A stretch of DNA of 64,000 bases, taken from positions 1-64,000 of the IMG/VR virus record IMGVR_UViG_3300037189_006220. One strand, 5' to 3'. Positions within the stretch are counted from its first letter, which is position 1. Every line of letters begins with the position of its first letter. This document shows positions 24,985 through 31,513 of the stretch, piece after piece. The translations under genes were made by a program, and so were the position numbers. The stretch comes from a virus. The notes beneath the pieces were generated by a model. The model did not search any database. It was not told the origin of the DNA and saw only the letters and a program-made list of their open reading frames with translations.

Positions 24985-25206
24985 ATGAATAGCATCCAGC
25001 TTCGACTTCTCGTAATGGGACTCAAGCTCGAAATCAAAACTTGGGGAAGCGGTACTCGTCTCCAAATGACTCGCGAGTCGTCACTCAACACAATCAAGCG
25101 ACTGACCGGCGAGACTTTCGGAAAGGGACTCAAAGCCCGTCAGGAAGCCCTCGAATGGCTTCTCGAAATCGCCCGAGACAACGGAATCGAAATCGATACC
25201 AAGTAG
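24985..25206 (+). CDS. Hypothetical 73-aa protein
   Basis: Basic, helical, starting MNSIQLRLLVMGLKLEIKTW and ending in an amphipathic helix (ARQEALEWLLEIARDNG). SD AAGGGAGTAAC. Last gene of the rightward array; a GCCCCCC-GAAA-GGGGGGC hairpin (25214-25231) without T-run follows. No family. Confidence 0.72.
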   Translation: MNSIQLRLLVMGLKLEIKTWGSGTRLQMTRESSLNTIKRLTGETFGKGLKARQEALEWLLEIARDNGIEIDTK

Positions 25207-25250
25207 GCAGGAAGCCCCCCGAAAGGGGGGCAACCCCCCTACCGTAGGAA

Positions 25251-25279
25251 TTGACAATCAGGAACAAAGTCGGTAGACT
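25251..25279 (+). promoter_or_regulatory. Consensus promoter of the sRNA candidate
   Basis: TTGACA (25251-25256), 17 bp, TAGACT (25274-25279). Same design as the gene promoters of the array, but no ORF follows. Confidence 0.8.
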
Positions 25280-25285
25280 ATAAAT

Positions 25286-25353
25286 ACAAGATAACTTTTC
25301 TCCCCCAGAAAAGAAACCCCCGGCACTTCTCCCCCGCCGGGGGTTTTTCTTTT
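25286..25353 (+). ncRNA. C-rich-loop small RNA candidate (anti-SD-like)
   Basis: A promoter is followed within 60 bases by a terminator, leaving a transcript of about 68 nt with no start codon/SD pair. Hairpin 1: CTTTTCT-CCCCC-AGAAAAG (25295-25313). Hairpin 2 is the terminator, CCCCCGGC / GCCGGGGG (25317-25324, 25336-25343), with an 11-nt loop ACTTCTCCCCC and TTTTTCTTTT. Both expose CUCCCC; loop 2 contains UUCUCCC, the exact complement of the GGGAGAA SD used by seven genes of the preceding array. C-rich loops that bind SDs are known from staphylococcal sRNAs; the role here is inference. Confidence 0.65.
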
Positions 25354-25390
25354 ACCTAAAAATTTTTAAGGTAACAAGTTTTCCGTGTAA

Positions 25391-26806
25391 CTACCTAACG
25401 CGGAAACGCCCACTCCCGCTTCCGCTTCCACCTCGACGGCCCATATCCATTCGACGGGAAGCCATTGAGTGTGCGCTAATACGCCCACCAACAAATCCTT
25501 GTGGTGGCTTGATAAGCAAAGCTGTAAGCGCGTGTACCAAAGCATCTACTCGGTCAGGGGACTTGCCCTCGCCGGGAACCCAGCTAATCATTTGACTTTC
25601 CAGCTCAGCAAAGTAACCGACGTGGTGGACACGCCCTTGCTCGTATGCTAGTGTTACCGGCTCAGCGCGGAGTGCCTTACCAAACTTCGAGTGGACTTCC
25701 AATACTTGTACCGTAGGGTCAATAGTATGGATGGCTGCCTTGACAAGTGCGCCACCTTGATTAACTTCAGCAACCACGGGGCATCCCCACTTCTTAGCCA
25801 TAGCGACTACGCGTTGCGCCCAGACCGATGGTGCGCCCAGAACCGATGCGTCCTCGAGGACCCACGCGTTGCGCTTATACAAATCCCGGTCAGCGGTAGA
25901 ACCGACGACAACGATACCGCATTCGTCACGCGGGTTTTCAGCAACCGACGGGTCAACCCCAATTACACGGAAAGGCGTTACCGATGGCATCGTACTTTCT
26001 CGGTACATATCAATAATCTCGTCATTCCAAAGTGCGCCTTCAACCGCATCAAGCATCTCGCCATAAAGTTCTTGCGCAGCTAGACGCGTTCCAGCGTAGA
26101 CTCCGGTAATAGCATCCATATAAGACTCGGACAAGTTACCAGCGTTATCCATTGTTGAGCCACGGGATACACGGATTTTGTCAGGATTCTTCTCCGCTTC
26201 ACCAAGCAAAGAATAAAGTAGCGGTACGCGCTTCGGTGTGGTAGTAACTAGAATCTTCGGTTGTCTACCAAGACGCGTACCGACGCGCAAGTTATCGAAC
26301 GCAGTCATTCCAGCTGCGTCAGGGGTTTGTCTCCACGCTGCAACCTCGTCACCCCACGCGTGAGTAAATTGAGGACCACGCAAAGAGTCTGGCTCATCGG
26401 CGGTAAAGCAAGTAGCCGTATTACCATTGGGCCAAGTTAGTCGTCGCTTCGACGGCTCGTACAAAGGCATCTCGCTCGGTGCGGAAACATTGAGAATACC
26501 AGACTCACCTTCTACAATAACGTCACGCACGTCAGCCGCGGTACGTGCTACTAGAGCGAAGCGTCGCTTCCCGTCACTTGTTACTCGGGCTTCCTCGCGT
26601 ACCCACTCAGCCGCGCATCGGGTTTTACCGAAGCCACGCCCAGCAAGCAACAACCATATCGCCCAATCACCCTCGGGCGCAAGTTGCTCAGGTCGACCCC
26701 AGAAAGACCAATCCCACAAAAGCGAGTCGGGGTTGATTCCCTCGAGGGCCTTAGCGCGTTCTTCCTCGGGAAGTTCAGCAACAATTTGTGCGAGTGACTT
26801 AGCCAA
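25391..26806 (-). CDS. terL: Terminase large subunit
   Basis: 471 aa, the usual length. The N-terminal ATPase has Walker A AGRGFGKT (55-62) and downstream HAWGDEVAAW (Walker B region, Asp-Glu). The C-terminal RNase H-type nuclease has VIGVDPSV and later CPVVAEVN and SPDRVDALVHALTALL acidic clusters. It cuts concatemers and pumps DNA through portal. Start is TTG (GAAGGAAGAAA six bases upstream); no ATG fits. The C-terminal tail is Gly/Ser/Arg-rich. It is separated from portal by 8 kb of origin and small genes, an unusual split. Confidence 0.95.
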   Translation of the reverse strand: MAKSLAQIVAELPEEERAKALEGINPDSLLWDWSFWGRPEQLAPEGDWAIWLLLAGRGFGKTRCAAEWVREEARVTSDGKRRFALVARTAADVRDVIVEGESGILNVSAPSEMPLYEPSKRRLTWPNGNTATCFTADEPDSLRGPQFTHAWGDEVAAWRQTPDAAGMTAFDNLRVGTRLGRQPKILVTTTPKRVPLLYSLLGEAEKNPDKIRVSRGSTMDNAGNLSESYMDAITGVYAGTRLAAQELYGEMLDAVEGALWNDEIIDMYRESTMPSVTPFRVIGVDPSVAENPRDECGIVVVGSTADRDLYKRNAWVLEDASVLGAPSVWAQRVVAMAKKWGCPVVAEVNQGGALVKAAIHTIDPTVQVLEVHSKFGKALRAEPVTLAYEQGRVHHVGYFAELESQMISWVPGEGKSPDRVDALVHALTALLIKPPQGFVGGRISAHSMASRRMDMGRRGGSGSGSGRFRVR

Positions 26807-26850
26807 TTTCTTCCTTCGTTAGTTACACGGAAAAGTATACCATCCCCGCA

Positions 26851-26886
26851 AAAAAGAAGAAGGGCGAAAGTTTCCCTTCGCCCTTG
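26851..26886 (-). terminator. Intrinsic terminator before terminase
   Basis: Read leftward: AAGGGCGAA / TTCGCCCTT stem followed by CTTCTTTTTTG. Ends the upstream HTH transcript. Confidence 0.75.
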
Positions 26887-26905
26887 CGTTCTTTCTTGTT
26901 TTGTT

Positions 26906-27469
26906 TTAGAGTGCGCGGTTCGCTGTAACAATCGGCTGATAAACCTTTGCGCTTGACTCCGTAGTCTTGTAGCCGTATCGTACAAGACGGAAGCGCAATG
27001 CGCCGTGCGTAACGCCAAGGTCTTTAGCGAGACGATAAAGCGAGACTCCGCGTGTTTCGTGTTCGTAGTTGAGGATACGCGTGTATTCCTCGGCTTCGGC
27101 ACGGTAACGCGAAACGCTTGCGCGTACTTGCTGAGCAAGTGGCTGAAGTTCTTTGAGTCGTTCCAAGTTCTCGGGGAGAGGCTCGGGGCGATAAATCTTT
27201 GCTCGGACGGGAGCGTGAGGTGGCTCGGGTACAATGAAGCCAGCGCGTCGTGCCTCGTCAAGTGCGTGAAGCACGTCAGACTTTTGAGCAATCAGTCGGA
27301 CATTCTCGCGTGTCATTCCAAGTGGCTCGGCAATACTTTCGAGAGTCCAACCGCCCATTCGCAAAGCGGTAACAACCGACGGAAGAAGAGCGCGATTAGC
27401 CTCGACCTCGCGAAGATGCTCCGCAGTTTCGTTTGGCAAAGTCAAATTGACTTTTCGGTATTTTGTCAT
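26906..27469 (-). CDS. Double helix-turn-helix protein upstream of terminase
   Basis: 187 aa. HTH 1 near residues 39-62 (GGWTLESIAEPLGMTRENVRLIA); a linker with APVRAKIYRPEPLPENLERLKELQPLAQ; HTH 2 near 139-165 (RGVSLYRLAKDLGVTHGALRFRLVRYG). Same architecture as 18034-18513 and 54248-54727. Position beside terL suggests a packaging-site (small terminase) or regulatory role. Its own terminator separates it from terL. Confidence 0.8.
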   Translation of the reverse strand: MTKYRKVNLTLPNETAEHLREVEANRALLPSVVTALRMGGWTLESIAEPLGMTRENVRLIAQKSDVLHALDEARRAGFIVPEPPHAPVRAKIYRPEPLPENLERLKELQPLAQQVRASVSRYRAEAEEYTRILNYEHETRGVSLYRLAKDLGVTHGALRFRLVRYGYKTTESSAKVYQPIVTANRAL

Positions 27470-27575
27470 TAGTTTTGTTTTCCTTGTCTTTTCTTATTTT
27501 TCTCCATTCCCCCTGTTATGGTATGTTATCCACAGCCTAACAGACAACCCTATCTAGCGCAACTCTGCATAAGAA

Positions 27576-27598
27576 AACCCCTCCGAAGAGGGGTTAGG
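27576..27598 (-). terminator. Intrinsic terminator
   Basis: Read leftward: AACCCCTC-TTCG-GAGGGGTT then TTCTTATG, after the 27608 gene. Confidence 0.8.
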
Positions 27599-27607
27599 CT
27601 CGGTGAG

Positions 27608-27937
27608 TTATCCCCACTGAACCTTGCCCCCCTCGGCAAAAGCCTTCTCCGCAATGTCGCGGAGTTCACCGAGACGCTCGTCGAAGTAACCTTCACGACG
27701 ACCAGCGTCAATGAAGTTTCCTTCCTGAGTCGCCGGAACGCCAGCGTCGGCAGGGTTTACCGCGAGCGCGATAAGGACGCGCCCAAGGAAATCCTCGGCG
27801 GGAAGCGAACCGCCATTCCAGAAGTTCTCGGTGTTCTCCGGCGTAATGCCAAGGAGACGGAGAACGCCGACAGCGTTCGCGTTGGAGAGGTTGACCTCGT
27901 TGTCGAAGTCGATGGTGGAAGAAAATGAGATGGACAC
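27608..27937 (-). CDS. Hypothetical acidic protein
   Basis: 109 aa. Start is GTG at 27937 with GGAGG six bases upstream; the longer frame from 28009 would begin upstream of the transcription start set by TTGACA-N18-TAGACT (28017-27988). Sequence has NLSNANAVGVLRLLGI and LRDIAEKAFAEGGKVQW. This looks like a small actinophage protein of unknown role. Confidence 0.75.
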   Translation of the reverse strand: MSISFSSTIDFDNEVNLSNANAVGVLRLLGITPENTENFWNGGSLPAEDFLGRVLIALAVNPADAGVPATQEGNFIDAGRREGYFDERLGELRDIAEKAFAEGGKVQWG

Positions 27938-27987
27938 GAAGTGCCTCCAAGAGGTTGGGGAGCGACGAGTTCGCTCCGCGTGAGAAC

Positions 27988-28017
27988 AGTCTACGACATA
28001 CATCATCAACTTGTCAA
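27988..28017 (-). promoter_or_regulatory. Promoter of the 27608 gene
   Basis: Leftward TTGACA (28017-28012), 18 bp, TAGACT (27993-27988); a leader of about 45 bases before the GTG. Confidence 0.8.
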
Positions 28018-28030
28018 GTCATACGCATAA

Positions 28031-28062
28031 AGAAAACCCCCCGCATAAGCGAGGGGCTTCTT
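28031..28062 (-). terminator. Intrinsic terminator
   Basis: Read leftward: GCCCCTCGC-TTAT-GCGGGGGG then TTTTCTTT, after the peptidoglycan-binding gene. Confidence 0.8.
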
Positions 28063-28071
28063 AGAGTTCAA

Positions 28072-28545
28072 CTAGGGGAGAACCCGAACATTCGTGTCGC
28101 CTTCAAATAGTGAGGACAGCGTGTCGTAGTTAGCAAACCCTGTTGCTTCCAAACCTCGAAGAGTCTGGAAATCTTGTGTTGCCTTGAAAGTTGAGTCTCC
28201 GTAGAAACCTTCTTGGTCGTCAATCGGAAATCCCCACTCGCGGAGACGACGCTGAACGTGGTACACGGAAAGTGAGCGTTGCGCGTGAACATTCTTGTAG
28301 ATGACGCGAGACGCAAAAACGTCATCAACTTCACCTTCACCAAATACAGCGTATTCAGTCGGAGGAACATCATTCTTTTTCTTCGCGGGGATTGGCTCGG
28401 CAACTGGCTCGGGAACCACTTCTTCCGTGTAATCTTCAGCGGGAGCGGAAGTTTCCTCGACAACCTCGGCTACTTCTTCAGCCGGTGTTTCGACTACAAC
28501 TTCCTCATCAGAGGGCTTGGCATTGGGGGTATCGTTCTTAGGCAT
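28072..28545 (-). CDS. Peptidoglycan-binding-domain protein
   Basis: 157 aa. Residues 1-70 are an acidic, disordered Glu/Val/Pro stretch. The C-terminal part matches PG_binding_1: VYHVQRRLREWGFPIDDQEGFYGDSTFKATQDFQ. No catalytic domain and no signal peptide. The start has TATTAT six bases before ATG and no SD, so it is probably leaderless. It could be a lysis or virion-associated cell-wall-binding protein; the acidic arm might bind a partner. Confidence 0.82.
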   Translation of the reverse strand: MPKNDTPNAKPSDEEVVVETPAEEVAEVVEETSAPAEDYTEEVVPEPVAEPIPAKKKNDVPPTEYAVFGEGEVDDVFASRVIYKNVHAQRSLSVYHVQRRLREWGFPIDDQEGFYGDSTFKATQDFQTLRGLEATGFANYDTLSSLFEGDTNVRVLP

Positions 28546-28563
28546 ACCCCCATAATACCAAAC

Positions 28564-29106
28564 CTATCGAATACCTAATTGACGAGCGCAGTCAGGACCA
28601 AACCCGCGTTCGCGAGAGGCTTGGTCGGTAAGGTTCGCGCCACACTTGCCACAAACCGTAAAGTGCGTTCCGAACAACTTGATAAAGCCGAGCGAGTCGG
28701 TACGCAGTACGCCCGCGATAGCGCGAGTGTCGCGAGCAGACAACTTGGAGCGATTAAAGTCGCCGGGTGCGCCGTGTACCTCGCGCATATAAACCGTGCC
28801 ACGAAACTCGTCAATGACAACGAACATCAAGTCGTTGTTGACAACCGAGTCCGCGAGCGCGTTGTTCGCAACCTCGGCGGGAATAGCATAGAAAGACTTA
28901 GGCAGTCCGTCAAATGCGGGAGTGCGAGGCGTGTTGTTGTTCGCCGGAAGAGCGCGAAGTTCGTCAATGATAGCCGAAGCCTCACGCTTGGTCATCGTGT
29001 CCCACGCGTGAGTAAGAGCCTCGCGGGTAGCAAGGGAAACCTCGCGCTGGGCGAGAAGCGAAAGGATAAAATCCTTCTGGGCGGTGGTGGCGTATGCGTC
29101 ATTCAT
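28564..29106 (-). CDS. DUF6011-like zinc-finger protein
   Basis: 180 aa. The N-terminus (AQKDFILSLLAQREV ... MTKREASAIIDELRALP) is the helical module seen in many actinophage proteins; the C-terminus has CGKCGANLTDQASRERGFGPDCARQLG, a DUF6011-type zinc motif. Start at 29106: leftward TTGACA-N17-TATGCT is followed by six bases and this ATG, so the mRNA is leaderless; the longer TTG frame begins inside the promoter. Probably nucleic-acid associated. Confidence 0.82.
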   Translation of the reverse strand: MNDAYATTAQKDFILSLLAQREVSLATREALTHAWDTMTKREASAIIDELRALPANNNTPRTPAFDGLPKSFYAIPAEVANNALADSVVNNDLMFVVIDEFRGTVYMREVHGAPGDFNRSKLSARDTRAIAGVLRTDSLGFIKLFGTHFTVCGKCGANLTDQASRERGFGPDCARQLGIR

Positions 29107-29113
29107 ATCTTCA

Positions 29114-29141
29114 GCATACACCAACCAACAGCCAATGTCAA
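29114..29141 (-). promoter_or_regulatory. Leaderless promoter of the DUF6011-like gene
   Basis: Leftward TTGACA (29141-29136), 17 bp, TATGCT, GAAGAT, ATG (29106). Confidence 0.8.
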
Positions 29142-29315
29142 CTACTCGGAACGAATAGCGAGAAGCGCGTAAAGAAGAGCGTTAGCCGATATCGCGACAA
29201 CGCAGTCAGTAATGCCTCCCTTGAGAAGCGCAATAACAATCGCAAGCAACCCGAGGAATGAAGCGGAAATCGCAACCCACTGGAGGCTACGAATAAAGTA
29301 GAGCAATCTACGCAT
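29142..29315 (-). CDS. Small membrane protein
   Basis: 57 aa (MRRLLYFIRSLQW...). Two hydrophobic helices (VAISASFLGLLAIVIALL; CVVAISANALLYALLAI) with a basic N-terminus. It overlaps the upstream stop by one base (TAATG). Function unknown. Confidence 0.68.
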   Translation of the reverse strand: MRRLLYFIRSLQWVAISASFLGLLAIVIALLKGGITDCVVAISANALLYALLAIRSE

Positions 29316-29473
29316 TAGTTATTGTCCTTGTCAATAGGAAGAACAACCCCGAGAAGAGGTTGGACTTGCTTGCTTTTCCGTGTAGTGCGAATAGAAACGA
29401 TAACGATGAACGAAATCAACGAAATCGCAACTACTCCGAGTACGGATAGAAGAATGATAATTTGAGTATCCAT
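29315..29473 (-). CDS. Small membrane protein
   Basis: 52 aa. One long N-terminal hydrophobic helix (QIIILLSVLGVVAISLISFIVIVSI) then a basic stretch (RTTRKSKQ) and a short tail; N-out/C-in expected. It starts 5 bases after the HDAC-like stop, so it is in that operon. The 13-bp motif lies inside it (29374-29386). Confidence 0.68.
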   Translation of the reverse strand: MDTQIIILLSVLGVVAISLISFIVIVSIRTTRKSKQVQPLLGVVLPIDKDNN

Positions 29474-29477
29474 CTTT

Positions 29478-30443
29478 CTACCGTACTACATTGTTGTAGA
29501 TATTTCCAACAACATTTGCCCAAATGATTGGAGTCCAAGTCTCGGCTTGGTATCCACCCGCTCCGCCAATAAGAAACTTGTCAGCCCAAGTTGATACCAT
29601 ATTCGAGGCTTCGTTGTAACCTTCGAGAGTCCACTTCATTCCCCAGTATTCTCCGTAGTGTCCATCCGCTCCCGTAGCCAGAAGAATGACATCCGGCGCG
29701 TAGCCAGCAACAATGTCCTCGGCTTCGTCAAGGGCAGACAAAAGCGCGTCGTCGCCCGAACCCAACTCGATATTCCAGTTGTAGAAATGGCGTTCCGTGT
29801 CGTGCCAAGTATGTGCCTCGCCAAACTTATCAGGATGGTGGTTACCCATCCCAGCCGGAAAGATACCTGTTCCGTGTATCGAAAGCGTAGGAATATCCGT
29901 ATCTTCCAGAAGGTTCTGTACGCCATCTCCAGCGTGAACATCCCAGTCAATGTAGAGAGGCTTCAGTCCTTCTTTCTGAAACTTCCGTGCAGCCCACGCC
30001 ATATCGTTAAATACGCAGAAACCCGATGAGTTTTTGTATCCAGCGTGATGCTTCGCACCTTGAGGATTGAAAGCGACAGTAGCATCGCCATCGAGAACCA
30101 TCTCGGTGAGTCGAGCCGTGCCCGCAAACATCTTCAGCGCAGTCTCGGCATTATCCTTAGATACGCCATCCCAGTCCCAAGCCTTGTATTTGTCAAGTAC
30201 CTCGGCAACATAACGCTTGTCGTGGATAAACTCCAACCTAGCGCGGTCTTTCTTATCAACCGTCGGCTCGATGATATTTACGTCGTCACCAAACATATCA
30301 ACCAAATGCTCGGTAGCAAGTTTTGCGCGAATTGGGCGCGTCGGGTGCGAGCCATCGCCAGTCCCCAAGTTCCACTTCAGGTAATCGTCGCTGTACGCAA
30401 TATGTAGTTTATCGTTCATTTTTCTCGTTTCGTTATGTGTCAT
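29478..30443 (-). CDS. HDAC-family deacetylase/amidohydrolase
   Basis: 321 aa, full-length arginase/deacetylase fold. Catalytic set intact: tandem His132-His133 (AKHHAGY), zinc ligands Asp168 and His170 (YIDWDVHAGDG), third ligand Asp260 (TGADGHYG), and Tyr298 in GGAGGY. The family removes acyl groups from lysine, polyamines or acetoin-pathway substrates; here the substrate is unknown. The promoter TTGACA-N17-TAGACT sits 7 bases before ATG 30443, so the mRNA is probably leaderless; a second ATG at codon 9 has only a weak GAGA. The next two genes are small membrane proteins. Confidence 0.88.
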   Translation of the reverse strand: MTHNETRKMNDKLHIAYSDDYLKWNLGTGDGSHPTRPIRAKLATEHLVDMFGDDVNIIEPTVDKKDRARLEFIHDKRYVAEVLDKYKAWDWDGVSKDNAETALKMFAGTARLTEMVLDGDATVAFNPQGAKHHAGYKNSSGFCVFNDMAWAARKFQKEGLKPLYIDWDVHAGDGVQNLLEDTDIPTLSIHGTGIFPAGMGNHHPDKFGEAHTWHDTERHFYNWNIELGSGDDALLSALDEAEDIVAGYAPDVILLATGADGHYGEYWGMKWTLEGYNEASNMVSTWADKFLIGGAGGYQAETWTPIIWANVVGNIYNNVVR

Positions 30444-30446
30444 TAG

Positions 30447-30605
30447 TTACAGTCTACTCGGTAGACCTTTGTTTGTCAAATCGTCACGGAGATGAGCGTA
30501 GAGTTCCTCAACCCAACCGCGAGCGCAGACTCGCAACATTCCCTCGTCATCACCTTCTTGGTAGATGCGAGAAACGATTTGTTCGATTTCTCGTTCGTGT
30601 GCCAT
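30447..30605 (-). CDS. 52-aa helical protein upstream of the HDAC-like gene
   Basis: MAHEREIEQIVSRIYQEGDD..., acidic N-half then VCARGWVEELYAHLRDDL. SD CGGAAGAA six bases before ATG. Its 3' end contains the HDAC promoter. No promoter lies between it and the upstream terminator, so it may depend on read-through. Similar small RWVEELYxHL-type proteins occur in actinophages. Confidence 0.62.
   Translation of the reverse strand: MAHEREIEQIVSRIYQEGDDEGMLRVCARGWVEELYAHLRDDLTNKGLPSRL
30451..30479 (-). promoter_or_regulatory. Leaderless promoter of the HDAC-like gene
   Basis: Leftward TTGACA (30479-30474), 17 bp, TAGACT (30456-30451), seven bases, ATG. Confidence 0.82.
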
Positions 30606-30635
30606 TTCTTCCGTGTACTTTCTAGAGAGAACAAA

Positions 30636-30672
30636 GCCCTCGGAAAAGGGAGTAAACCGAGGGCTTTGCGTT
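30636..30672 (-). terminator. Intrinsic terminator with CUCCC loop
   Basis: Read leftward: AAAGCCCTCGG, loop TTTACTCCCTTTT, CCGAGGGCTTT. The loop contains UUACUCCC, complementary to the GGGAGUAA SD type used in the rightward array. Confidence 0.75.
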
Positions 30673-30674
30673 TG

Positions 30675-30881
30675 CTATCGTGCCTTGACAAGCACGAAAG
30701 TTTTGTGGTGGTATCTCTTCTCAGGTCTTCCGTCAGTCTTTATCCGAAGGTATTGTCCCTCGTAGACTACTTTAGTTACCCGAGAAGGATAGCCATTTAG
30801 CGAGACTAGCACATCATTAGGCGCTATGTCATACGCTCGCATTTGGCGTGTCCCCGGTACAATTACCGCTTGTCCAGCCAT
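30675..30881 (-). CDS. Small basic beta-rich protein
   Basis: 68 aa from ATG 30881 (MAGQAVIVPGTRQMRAYDI...), with GAGGAAG five bases upstream. Strands such as DVLVSLNGYPSRVTKVVYEGQYLRIKT suggest an SH3/Hint-like small barrel. A TATACT box upstream could also give a leaderless start at 30893, and an 11-aa leader ORF ends just before. Long structured leader from a promoter at 31021-30993. Function unknown. Confidence 0.68.
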   Translation of the reverse strand: MAGQAVIVPGTRQMRAYDIAPNDVLVSLNGYPSRVTKVVYEGQYLRIKTDGRPEKRYHHKTFVLVKAR

Positions 30882-30897
30882 TTGCTTCCTCATTTCT

Positions 30898-30933
30898 TTA
30901 GTATACCGACTCGAAGATTTCAACCTCTTCCAT
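30898..30933 (-). CDS. Possible 11-aa leader peptide
   Basis: MEEVEIFESVY, stop 4 bases before an ATG in the next gene. It lies in the leader of the 30675 gene, downstream of a hairpin (30944-30971, GAGTCGCC / GGCG...GACTC). Coupled or attenuating leader peptides look like this, but the SD is weak. Confidence 0.3.
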   Translation of the reverse strand: MEEVEIFESVY

Positions 30934-30992
30934 ACGGCTTCCCGAGTCCTTTCGCCGTGACAGGGCGACTCTTTCGGTAAGTTGTTATCCCG

Positions 30993-31021
30993 AGTCTACA
31001 GACTCAGAAGTCTTTTGTCAA
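30993..31021 (-). promoter_or_regulatory. Promoter of the structured leader
   Basis: Leftward TTGACA (31021-31016), 17 bp, TAGACT (30998-30993), giving a leader of about 100 nt. Confidence 0.78.
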
Positions 31022-31026
31022 GTTGA

Positions 31027-31103
31027 GTTGAGGCGGGCTGTAGAGTTCTTCTACACTTCACGGGATTTCCGCTGTCGCTTACCCGCCTCAACTATTTGCT
31101 TGT
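31027..31103 (-). ncRNA. Structured RNA candidate (three-way junction)
   Basis: Leftward promoter TTGACA-N17-TATGCT (31138-31110) starts a transcript that enters an 11-bp perfect closing stem (GTTGAGGCGGG 31082-31092 on the read strand / CCCGCCTCAAC 31027-31037). Inside are a TGTAGA-AGAAC-TCTACA hairpin and a weaker GCGGAAATCCCG one. No ORF with an SD is present. The stem could end transcription although no T-run follows. Confidence 0.5.
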
Positions 31104-31109
31104 AGTTAC

Positions 31110-31138
31110 AGCATACAGACCATTTGACTATTTGTCAA
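31110..31138 (-). promoter_or_regulatory. Promoter of the structured RNA
   Basis: Leftward TTGACA (31138-31133), 17 bp, TATGCT (31115-31110); overlaps the end of the 31128 gene. Confidence 0.78.
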
Positions 31139-31397
31139 GTCCATTTCCGAAATAGACTTTCGCAATCGCCTTTTCTTGCCGAGCAAGTCGCTCGTACAAC
31201 TCTTTGCCCGCATTGCCTTCAGGCATCACGCGTTCCTCGAGGGCCTCCGTAAAGGTAGGTACAGAAGGTTTCTTAGCAATCTTTTGACTTTCCTCGTAAC
31301 GCTTGGTTGCTTCCTCGACGCGCTTGTCAAATAAGTGGCTTGAGTACCATTTGATAAATACAGGCGCGAACGCAATGAGAATGATTAGAAGTAACAT
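31128..31397 (-). CDS. Membrane-anchored coiled-coil protein
   Basis: 89 aa. One N-terminal helix (MLLLIILIAFAPVFIKWY), then a charged, coiled-coil-like cytoplasmic part (DKRVEEATKRYEESQKIAKK). Leaderless: TTGCGC-N17-TATGCT-TCAGGT-ATG. No SD. Function unknown. Confidence 0.75.
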   Translation of the reverse strand: MLLLIILIAFAPVFIKWYSSHLFDKRVEEATKRYEESQKIAKKPSVPTFTEALEERVMPEGNAGKELYERLARQEKAIAKVYFGNGLDK

Positions 31398-31403
31398 ACC
31401 TGA

Positions 31404-31432
31404 AGCATACCAGCATTATCCCGCGAGCGCAA
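31404..31432 (-). promoter_or_regulatory. Leaderless promoter of the 31128 gene
   Basis: Leftward TTGCGC (31432-31427), 17 bp, TATGCT (31409-31404), six bases, ATG 31397. Confidence 0.75.
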
Positions 31433-31478
31433 ATCCTGAAGCGGTGGCGTTACACGGAAAACTTATAGACGCGAAAAG

Positions 31479-31503
31479 AAACTCGCCCGAAGGCGAGTCC
31501 CTT
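31479..31503 (-). terminator. Intrinsic terminator
   Basis: Read leftward: GACTCGCC-TTCG-GGCGAGTTTCTTTT. Confidence 0.8.
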
Positions 31504-31513
31504 TCTTAGTCTG

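Noticed and set aside
26581-27291. 236-aa minus-strand ORF overlapping terminase and HTH genes
   Set aside because: Different frame over two well-supported genes; no SD.
31027-31103. tRNA gene
   Set aside because: No cloverleaf with a T-arm consensus and no CCA-end acceptor stem; geometry is a three-way junction only.
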